A model generated the notes under the pieces. That model was not told where the DNA came from and searched no databases. It saw nothing but the letters and a program-made list of their open reading frames with translations. From Spisula solida (lineage: Eukaryota > Mollusca > Bivalvia > Venerida > Mactridae), in the NCBI GenBank assembly GCA_947247005.1, contig OX365949.1, forward strand, positions 19,161,130 to 19,225,129: a stretch of 64,000 nucleotides of DNA, read 5' to 3'. Of this stretch, positions 57,901 through 64,000 are shown in pieces. Positions within the stretch are counted from its first letter, which is position 1, and every line of letters starts with the position of its first letter. The translations under genes were made by a program, and so were the position numbers.

Positions 57901-60266
57901 ATGATTTGGTCACATTAACAAAACGTGATAAAACATGGTTAGTATGAGCCAGGATGTTGCGGTCTCTGCATAATGCAAAAACTATTCAGAACACAATAAC
58001 TCGTACGAGATAAAATGGATACACAAAGGACGGACGTCGAAGTAACTGACAGACGGACGATTAAATCACTACATAAAAGTAAACCATCGTCTTATTATGG
58101 GTCATTCAACTGTGACATTCATGTTTTGGATTGCTGAAACTAGTTAATTCGGCTTTTCGACTGCTTGGACTTGGGCGGCGGATCATTTACTTGTTCAGTT
58201 GGGAATTGGGCCTTGTATGTGTTTTATGTTTTTTGTCACGGCTCGGCTGGTTAAGTTGAGTGCTGTCTTCCCTGTCTGGCTTAATATTATCTTTTTTCAA
58301 TGTTAAGGTATATAAGTACAGAGAATTTGACACGACTCTCGATCTTCAATTAGCATAATTTCACAGCTGATTTGATGTCTATATTTATAACACCGGTTGT
58401 ATGTTTTCCTAAGCGGGAAGTATCATGGAGACGCTCGAGGTGTAATGCCGACACAAATCTAAAGGACCGATATTGCACGATTTGCTCGAGGAAATTTATA
58501 TATTCAACGCAAGACCCTTGTAATATATTCACGCATAAAGGTCAGGATCATGTCAAATTCTCTGTGCTATACTTACATGAGCATCCATCTTCATCCGTCT
58601 CGTCATCACACTGTATGGTACCGTCACACTGAAGTCTACCATCAATACAGCGGTTCTCAGACTTACAATGAAAGTAACCTTTCTTACACGGATCTACAAA
58701 AAGTATAAATTATCGATCCATCCAATTACTAGTATATAACAAGAATATAAATTGATTTATTTAACGCCTTCGATCAATAACAATAACCATATTTACTTTT
58801 TGATGGCAAGACAATGACGTTAGCACATCTGTTAGGCCAACCAGTAATTTCCTGAGCGCCAAAAAATACCAGTACCATTTAAAGACCTTTGCATGCCGCA
58901 GCCTTAGTTCGAACCTGGTGTCAGGACAGTGTAGCATAATGGGCTAAGACTCAAAGACACCGTTTAAGTTAATACAATTTTATTGCTCAGTTGTTCAGTG
59001 GTACATACAAGTCATACTTCCGAGCGTCACTCAGAGCTCCAATTTCCACTAATCTTAACACAAATTGACTTGACTTATATAGTGTATAGCCAGACATGTT
59101 TTACATAACATCTATAATTAGGTAAACTAATAATCGGCTGGTTCCGTGTAAAATGACCCCCTCTTGTCAAAATATCAACCTTAAATTTAGCAGCTGTCAA
59201 CCCGGGGTTAACTCATGAACTGTCAACATTGGTACAATGTTATAACAGTGTAACTGACTAGCCGCTATATGACTGAAATATTGTTGGCGGGTCATCTCTC
59301 AAAATTAAAAGCACAATCAGGAAAAACTTTATGTTCCATGTTTTTTCTAAAAGTAAATCGAATTTTGAAGTTTAGGACGATGTTATTTTGTTGGTATAAT
59401 TCTGTACATTGGCAAAGATTTATGTATTTTTTATCTTTGGCATTAGCAAACTATTACGTATTGGAAATTGTTAAAGGGGCATGCCCTGGAACTGAATTGT
59501 CTCGAAAAGCATTGAAGCAATCAAGTTGGTATCATTTTGATACCTAAGTCAAATAATGAAAACCCTGTAAAAAGTTACGAAATATTCCGCTAGTTTTTTA
59601 AAAACAAATTCAAGAATAACTAAATATCGTTGCCTTTTATTCAAATTGATATACAAAATAATATTATCGAAGCGAGCGTTATAGAGTAAATTTTCAAATC
59701 AAATTCTTCTTTGACTTTTCAAGATGTTCCATTGAATTTCAAATCACTTCAAGTTTTCATCGGTACCAAGTATTATAACCAATCGCTTTATTTTAACCTT
59801 TAAGTTATAGATTGCGCGATAGTGTTGAAATAGGAATGTATTGAAACTAATGTTGTGCAAAACAATGCAATAAATAGATAGTTTATTCATGATTCCGACC
59901 ACCGGCCCATATAACATTTAGGAGCAAATTAAATACGATACAGTGCATAGTTATTAATGTATACATGGAATGCGTGACTGGTGAAATGACACTGTTGACT
60001 GAATGGACTTACACGGTAACGTTCTCGTTGCTAGGATACGGAATCCCTTCTTTCCGGTACCACCGTCAGTATGAAACTTCAGTGTAACATATCGCTGTGT
60101 AATAGTTTCATTATCAATTCCAGGAGCTGAGTCGCCACAATACTTTCCTATCAAACTGTCAGAGTTACCAATACCATCTGTGCTGTTGTCAAATATCTTC
60201 AAATAATCGTAACTACAATTTCTGTGGTCATATTCAACGTCAAATCTTTTGAACTGCAGTTTGTAC
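54824..60266 (-). CDS. CUB-LDLa single-pass membrane protein (5' partial, five exons)
   Basis: Exons in transcript order: 60266-60013, 58693-58577, 57541-57392, 55847-55756, 54913-54824. Every junction has AG/GT borders, and the phases join cleanly (1, 1, 1, 0), giving about 233 residues ending in SEPN and a TAG stop. Domain order: second half of a CUB domain, one LDLa module, transmembrane helix, Cys-rich juxtamembrane stretch, short tail. The first visible exon enters in phase 2, so the signal peptide and first half of the CUB domain lie further right; I could not find them between 60267 and the satellite arrays. CUB-LDLa-TM order recalls NETO-type auxiliary receptor subunits and many mollusc surface proteins. 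Ligand and role are unknown. Introns are 600-1,550 bp and rich in SINEs and MITEs. Confidence 0.85.
55043..55636 (+). mobile_element. Satellite-bearing dispersed element, three units, intronic
   Basis: Same left flank (GAGACTTAGTCGCCACTTTT) and right flank (CATGGTGGGATTAGATG, GGCACATTTAAGTTGGTG) as 24943-25991, but with three tandem units of 152 bp instead of six. It sits in the last intron of the CUB/LDLa gene, antisense to it. Confidence 0.8.
55756..55847 (-). CDS. Exon: cytoplasmic tail, basic then acidic
   Basis: 30 whole codons, beginning CKKCKEERQKSSNK and continuing VDAEDGAEIQTFKSPN. A further CKKC pair extends the cysteine cluster. Acceptor CATATTTCAG, donor GTAAGT. Confidence 0.8.
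55918..56126. mobile_element. MITE with AGTCCAGT TIRs, copy 2, intronic
   Basis: Reverse-orientation copy of 20741-20950, complete at both ends (AGTCCAGTTAGGATATTGTG to TTATCCTGACTGGACT). Over 85 percent similar by eye. Confidence 0.85.
56310..56897. mobile_element. TIR element, 588 bp, with inner inverted repeat, intronic
   Basis: Ends CACAGGTAACTGTATCATTG and CAATGATACAGTTACCTGTG are inverted copies that continue through ATAAAGAG / CTCTTTAT, about 28 bp. Inside, GTCACTGAGGTGCATT is inverted as GAATGCACCTTAGTGA. A solo end lies at 14674-14700. The target duplication is unclear. Confidence 0.8.
57392..57541 (-). CDS. Exon: transmembrane helix and Cys-rich juxtamembrane segment
   Basis: 49 whole codons. 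An uncharged glycine-rich stretch from about LIGGLFALGVSGMVGVGFLV onward is long enough to span the membrane. It is followed by a dense cysteine cluster (ICCCTCCKHRCKC) with basic residues, consistent with a palmitoylated cytoplasmic face. Acceptor TCGTTATAG is pyrimidine-poor but the phase fits. Confidence 0.85.
57685..57830 (+). mobile_element. tRNA-derived SINE, intronic
   Basis: tRNA-like head with A box TAGCCTAGTGG and B box GGTTCAATCCC. The anticodon arm is well paired (TCCGC, loop TTCAAGT, GCGGG) and reads CAA (leucine-like). The CATACCAAAGAC...AAATGGTAC...CTCAGCA body is a common mollusc SINE continuation. The tail boundary is unclear. Confidence 0.7.
58577..58693 (-). CDS. Exon: LDL receptor class A module
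   Basis: 38 whole codons, phase 1-1, one complete module. Six cysteines in the usual spacing (PCKKGYFHCKS, NRCIDG, QCDG, QCDDETDEDGC). The acidic calcium cage DDETDEDGC is intact, so the module should fold. Confidence 0.9.
58751..58950 (-). mobile_element. tRNA-derived SINE, decayed (minus strand), intronic
   Basis: Reading down from 58950: a worn head with a GGTTCGAAC B box, then TTTAAATGGTACTGG, GGCGCTCAGGA, and the tail GGCGTTAAATAAATCAAT. The body resembles that of the SINE at 57685. The A box is degenerate. Confidence 0.6.
60013..60266 (-). CDS. Exon: C-terminal half of CUB domain
   Basis: 84 whole codons. Diagnostic features: FDVEYD then CSYDYLKIFD (the CUB cysteine followed by the calcium-site Asp pair), KYCGDSAPG, and the closing strand YVTLKFHTD...KKGFRI. 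Acceptor TTTATTTCAG, donor GTAAGT. Likely N-glycosylation at NCS, NST and NET sites. Confidence 0.85.
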
Positions 60267-60372
60267 CTGAAATAAATAGAGACCGACTTGACACGTAAAC
60301 ATCTCCATCACACAAACACAAAATACATGTACATGGCAATATGTACCAAACTTTAACATAAATATAAAATAA

Positions 60373-60780
60373 GCGGATTTTAGCTCAGTGGTAACGCTCT
60401 GGACTGTCAATCCAGAGGTCGTGGGTTCAATCCCCGGCATCGGAACTTGACATTTCTGAAATATTTTTTTAATATGCCCCGCCATCTGACTGTGTGGTCT
60501 GCAAAGTATCTGGGTAAAGGTGCCAGGAAGCTATGCATCGGTGCTATACACCGGACACATTAAAGAACCAGGATGTCTATTCGAAATAAGAGCCTGTATC
60601 TAATGTCTCTCTCTCCCTTTAGGGGCTTTCTCTCAGTCTGTCCCTCTGGTCAGATTAAACTGTATCTGCACTGGTAGAGGATGCATCTGCGCCCTTGCGT
60701 CTGCAACACTATAATGTAAAGTGCCTTTGAACGTGTGTTCGCATGAAAAAGGCGCTATATAAATCTGGTTTATTTATATT
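60373..60780 (+). mobile_element. tRNA-derived SINE with conserved 3' tail, about 408 bp
   Basis: The head (60373-60446) has A box TAGCTCAGTGG, B box GGTTCAATCC, and an anticodon arm CTGGA-CTGTCAA-TCCAG reading GTC (aspartate-like). The acceptor stem does not pair, so it is not a working tRNA. The 3' end GTAAAGTGCCTTTGAACG...AAAGGCGCTATATAAAT is the tail shared by V-/Deu-type SINEs, thought to be recognised by L2-clade LINEs. It sits just upstream of the CUB exon, on the opposite strand. Confidence 0.85.
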
Positions 60781-61055
60781 TAGGCATGGTTCTAACAATT
60801 AATTACGTGCTTATAAAGCGTTTGTCTTAGAATTTTTCAACATACCTTGTTTACTTGGTGTGCATAAATGTACAAATATCACTTCATAATAGTTTTTATA
60901 TAATTTTGACACAAAATGTAGCGCCGTCTTTTAGAGCCTGTGTCACATTTGTCGCACGATATTTTGGTCGAATAATTGATAAAGCCTATATAATTATGTG
61001 ATAATACGTCACATCAGCACTGTGACAGGCGTACACATGTCTCCGATCACTATTT

Positions 61056-61075
61056 GGGGGGGGGGGGGGGGGGGG
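61056..61075. repeat. G20 homopolymer
   Basis: Twenty consecutive G on the plus strand, between TATTT and AAATGACAGG, 8 bases before a MITE. It could form a quadruplex, and the length may be inexact because of sequencing. Confidence 0.95.
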
Positions 61076-61083
61076 AAATGACA

Positions 61084-61295
61084 GGGTACTGATTTATCAA
61101 AGCACTTACGAAAATATTACAGTGCCGCTCAAATTTAAATTCTTTACAATTCTTTAACAACTGTTATTGGTGACTGGTTCTTTATCAGCACTGCAGATCC
61201 ATTTACTACAATTTGTAATCGAAAACAAATTAAAAATAATTAAACTTTGATCGTAAGTTTACGATTACCGTAAGTGCTTTGATAAAACAATACCC
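61084..61295. mobile_element. MITE, TATCAAAGCACTTACG family, copy 4
   Basis: 212 bp. GGGTACTGATTTATCAAAGC to TTTGATAAAACAATACCC, with one or two mismatches between the TIRs. The interior is shorter than in 11616-11855. Confidence 0.85.
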
Positions 61296-61357
61296 ATGTG
61301 TTAAGGCGGATAGTACATAGGCTGTAAGACAATCTATACCTTCACAATGCACATTGT

Positions 61358-61462
61358 TATGACCACAGGTGTTTGGCATGTGGATATGACCCCCATGGTC
61401 CCTTCTGCAACCCAACATAAATCCAAATCTCTATAGAACTATGCCAAACACCTGTGGTTATG
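61358..61462. repeat. Inverted repeat, 18-bp arms
   Basis: ACCACAGGTGTTTGGCAT (about 61362) and ATGCCAAACACCTGTGGT (about 61441) enclose about 62 bases. The left half resembles part of the long hairpin at 43428-43830. Confidence 0.8.
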
Positions 61463-61499
61463 AGTACCCTAGAACCATTTGGGTTCCCAGCATCTACGA

Positions 61500-62283
61500 T
61501 GCTAATTGCACAACAAAATCTATATCGTTACAACATACATGCCCGGGGATATGACTTACCTTGCATCTTTTTGTTTACCGGCATCTAGTTGCACAACACA
61601 ATCTATATCGTCACAGCATACCGGGCTATCACTTACCTTGCATCCTATTGTTGTTTACCGGCATCTAGAAGCACAACACAATCTATATCGTCACAGCATA
61701 CCGGGCTATCACTTACCTTGCATCTTGTTGTTTACCGGCATCTAGTTGCACAACACAATCTATATCGTCACAGCATACCGGGATATCACTTACATTGCAT
61801 CTTGTTGTTTACCGGCATCTAGTTGCACAACACAATTTATATCGTCACAGCATAGCGGGATATGACTTACATTGCATCTTGTTGTTTACCGGCGTCTAGT
61901 TGCACAACACAATCTATATCGTCACAGCATACCGGGTTATCACTTACCTTGCATCTTTTTGTTTACCGGCATCTACGATGCACAACACAATCTATATCGT
62001 CACAGCATACCGGGATATCACTTACATTGCATCTTGTTGTTTACCGGCATCTAGAAGCACAACACAATCTATATCGTCACAGCATACCGGGCTATCACTT
62101 ACCTTGCATCCTATTGTTGTTTACCGGCATCTAGTTGCACAACACAATCTATATCGTCACAGCATACCGGGATATCACTTACATTGCATCTTGTTGTTTA
62201 CCGGCATCTAGTTGCACAACACAATTTATATCGTCACAGCATAGCGGGATATGACTTACATTGCATCTTGTTGTTTACCGGAT
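61500..62283. repeat. 77-80-bp tandem array, 10 units
   Basis: Unit: GCACAACACAATCTATATCG, TCACAGCATACCGGGATATC, ACTTACATTGCATC, TTGTTGTTTACCGGCATCTA. Unit lengths alternate between 77 and 79-80 by a CTATTGTTG / TTGTTG difference, and blocks of units recur (61590-61860 resembles 62056-62283). Open frames of 60-103 codons across it are artefacts. Confidence 0.95.
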
Positions 62284-62285
62284 GT

Positions 62286-62640
62286 TCGTGAAGTTGGCAG
62301 GCTAGCGGCCTAGCGGCCTAACAGCGTGAAGTTGGCGGCCTAGCGGCCTAGCGGCCTAGCAGCGTGAAGTTGGCGGCCTAGCAGCCTAGCGGCCTAGCAG
62401 CGTGAAGTTGGCGGCCTAGCAGCCTAGCGGCCTAGCAGCGTGAAGTTGGCGGCCTAGCGGCCTAGCAGCGTGAAGTTGGCGGCCTAGCAGCCTAGCGGCC
62501 TAGCAGCGTGAAGTTGGCGGCCTAGCAGCCTAGCGGCCTAGCGGCCTAGCAGCGTGAAGTTGGCGGCCTAGCAGCCTAGCGGCCTAGCGGCCCAGCGGCC
62601 TAGCAGCCTAGCGGCCTAGCGGCCTAGCGATCCAGCGGCC
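62286..62640. repeat. Octamer array (GGCCTAGC), poly-A-free section
   Basis: About eight units of 36-43 bp, each GTGAAGTTGGC plus three to five GGCCTAGC-type octamers and CAGC. It grades into the longer units to its right. Confidence 0.9.
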
Positions 62641-64000
62641 CAACAAAGTTGGCAGTCCAAAAAAAAAAAAAAAATTGTGAAGTTGGCGGCCTAGCGGCCT
62701 AGCAGCCTAGCGGCCTAGCGGCCCAGCGGCCTAGCGGCCTAGCGGCCTAGCGATCCAGCGGCCCAACAAAGTTGGCAGTCCAAAAAAAAAAAAAAAAAAA
62801 AAAAATTGTGAAGTTGGCGGCCTAGCGGCCTAGCAGCCTGGCGGCCTAGCGGCCTAGCGGCCTAGCGGCCTAGCGATCCAGCGGCCCAACAAAGTTGGCA
62901 GTCCAAAAAAAAAAAAAAAAAAAAAAAATTGTGAAGTTGGCGGCCTAGCGGCCTAGCAGCCTGGCGGCCTAGCGGCCTAGCGGCCTAGCGGCCTAGCGGC
63001 CTAGCGATCCAGCGGCCCAACAAAGTTGGCAGTCCAAAAAAAAAAAAAAAAAAAAAAAAAATTGTGAAGTTGGCGGCCTAGCGACCTAGCAGCCTAGCGG
63101 CCTAGCGGCCCAGCGGCCTAGCGGCCTAGCGGCCTAGCGATCCAGCGGCCCAACAAAGTTGGCAGTCCAAAAAAAAAAAAAAAAAAAAAAAAAATTGTGA
63201 AGTTGGCGGCCTAGCGGCCTAGCAGCCTGGCGGCCTAGCGGCCTAGCGGCCTAGCGATCCAGCGGCCCAACAAAGTTGGCAGTCCAAAAAAAAAAAAAAA
63301 AAAAAAAAATTGTGAAGTTGGCGGCCTAGCGGCCTAGCAGCCTAGCGGCCTAGCGGCCCAGCGGCCTAGCGGCCTAGCGGCCTAGCGATCCAGCGGCCCA
63401 ACAAAGTTGGCAGTCCAAAAAAAAAAAAAAAAAAAAAAAATTGTGAAGTTGGCGGCCTAGCGGCCTAGCAGCCTAGCGGCCTAGCGGCCCAGCGGCCTAG
63501 CGGCCTAGCGGCCTAGCGATCCAGCGGCCCAACAAAGTTGGCAGTCCAAAAAAAAAAAAAAAAAATTGTGAAGTTGGCGGCCTAGCGGCCTAGCAGCCTA
63601 GCGGCCTAGCGGCCCAGCGGCCTAGCGGCCTAGCGGCCTAGCGATCCAGCGGCCCAACAAAGTTGGCAGTCCAAAAAAAAAAAAAAAAAAAATTGTGAAG
63701 TTGGCGGCCTAGCGGCCTAGCAGCCTAGCGGCCTAGCGGCCCAGCGGCCTAGCGGCCTAGCGGCCTAGCGATCCAGCGGCCCAACAAAGTTGGCAGTCCA
63801 AAAAAAAAAAAAAAAATTGTGAAGTTGGCGGCCTAGCGGCCTAGCAGCCTAGCGGCCTAGCGGCCCAGCGGCCTAGCGGCCTAGCGGCCTAGCGATCCAG
63901 CGGCCCAACAAAGTTGGCAGTCCAAAAAAAAAAAAAAAAAAAAAAATTGTGAAGTTGGCGGCCTAACGGCCTAGCAGCCTAGCGGCCTAGCGGCCCAGCG
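62641..64000. repeat. Higher-order satellite of GGCCTAGC octamers with internal poly-A
   Basis: Eleven poly-A tracts (16-26 A by count) mark units of about 118-132 bp: TTGTGAAGTTGGC, then eight to ten octamers (GGCCTAGC with AGCCTAGC, GGCCCAGC and GATCCAGC variants in fixed order), then CCAACAAAGTTGG (a perfect 5-bp hairpin) and CAGTCC before the next A-run. The array continues past the window edge. Non-coding. Confidence 0.95.

Noticed and set aside
60373..60446. Functional tRNA-Asp(GTC)
   Set aside because: A and B boxes and anticodon arm are good, but the acceptor stem does not pair and SINE body and tail follow.
60800..61000. First half of the CUB domain upstream of the visible CUB exon
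   Set aside because: A possible donor (AAG, GTATGT) exists near 60843 on the minus strand, but its translation lacks the expected CUB start pattern.
61506..62211. Open frames of 60-103 codons
   Set aside because: Translate the 77-80-bp tandem unit in successive frames; repeat artefacts.
62286..64000. Telomeric or rDNA repeat at the window edge
   Set aside because: Neither TTAGGG-type units nor rRNA sequence; it is an octamer/poly-A satellite.

Overview
The window is AT-rich, gene-poor eukaryotic DNA packed with small mobile elements and tandem arrays. Spliceosomal introns, an animal glycogen-targeting phosphatase subunit, a CUB/LDLa membrane protein, tRNA-derived SINEs, a LINE remnant, and dispersed elements with internal satellite-like units (as in oyster pearl elements) point to a marine invertebrate, most likely a bivalve mollusc. 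The species cannot be named from the sequence.

Only two genes are well supported. The first (6007-7407, plus strand) is one uninterrupted coding exon for a PPP1R3-type subunit: a PP1-docking motif followed by a CBM21 glycogen-binding domain. The second (54824-60266, minus strand, 5' end outside the window or unresolved) was assembled from five exons whose splice sites and phases agree: second half of a CUB domain, one LDLa module, a transmembrane helix with a cysteine-rich juxtamembrane stretch, and a short cytoplasmic tail. Its introns carry SINEs, MITEs and a satellite-bearing element. One further exon-like block (21043-21238, minus) is unassigned. The genes show no functional link.

The rest is repeats. 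Left third (1-22 kb): TIR elements at 35, 1296, 2470, 8581, 10612, 10964, 11616, 18656 and 20741; a 5'-truncated LINE (13021-14300); a MITE split by another insertion (15060-16880); a minus-strand SINE (21254-21563). The most unusual object is a 1,566-bp element at 3167-4732. It is bounded by a 6-bp duplication and matching TIRs, is mostly a 1.27-kb palindrome, and is built from units that are themselves imperfect hairpins. Middle (22-46 kb): a 72-bp minisatellite, satellite-bearing element, compound microsatellites, a 43-bp minisatellite, TTAA- and TA-flanked elements, three abutting MITEs, two large hairpins and a 30-bp array. Right part (46-64 kb): a duplicated TTAA-flanked family, a nested insertion at 50249-50535, the CUB/LDLa gene, then a 77-80-bp array and an octamer/poly-A satellite that runs off the right edge.

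Most long open frames arise from stop-poor tandem repeats and are not genes. Coordinates of degenerate elements are good to roughly 5-20 bases; those with visible target duplications are given to the base.
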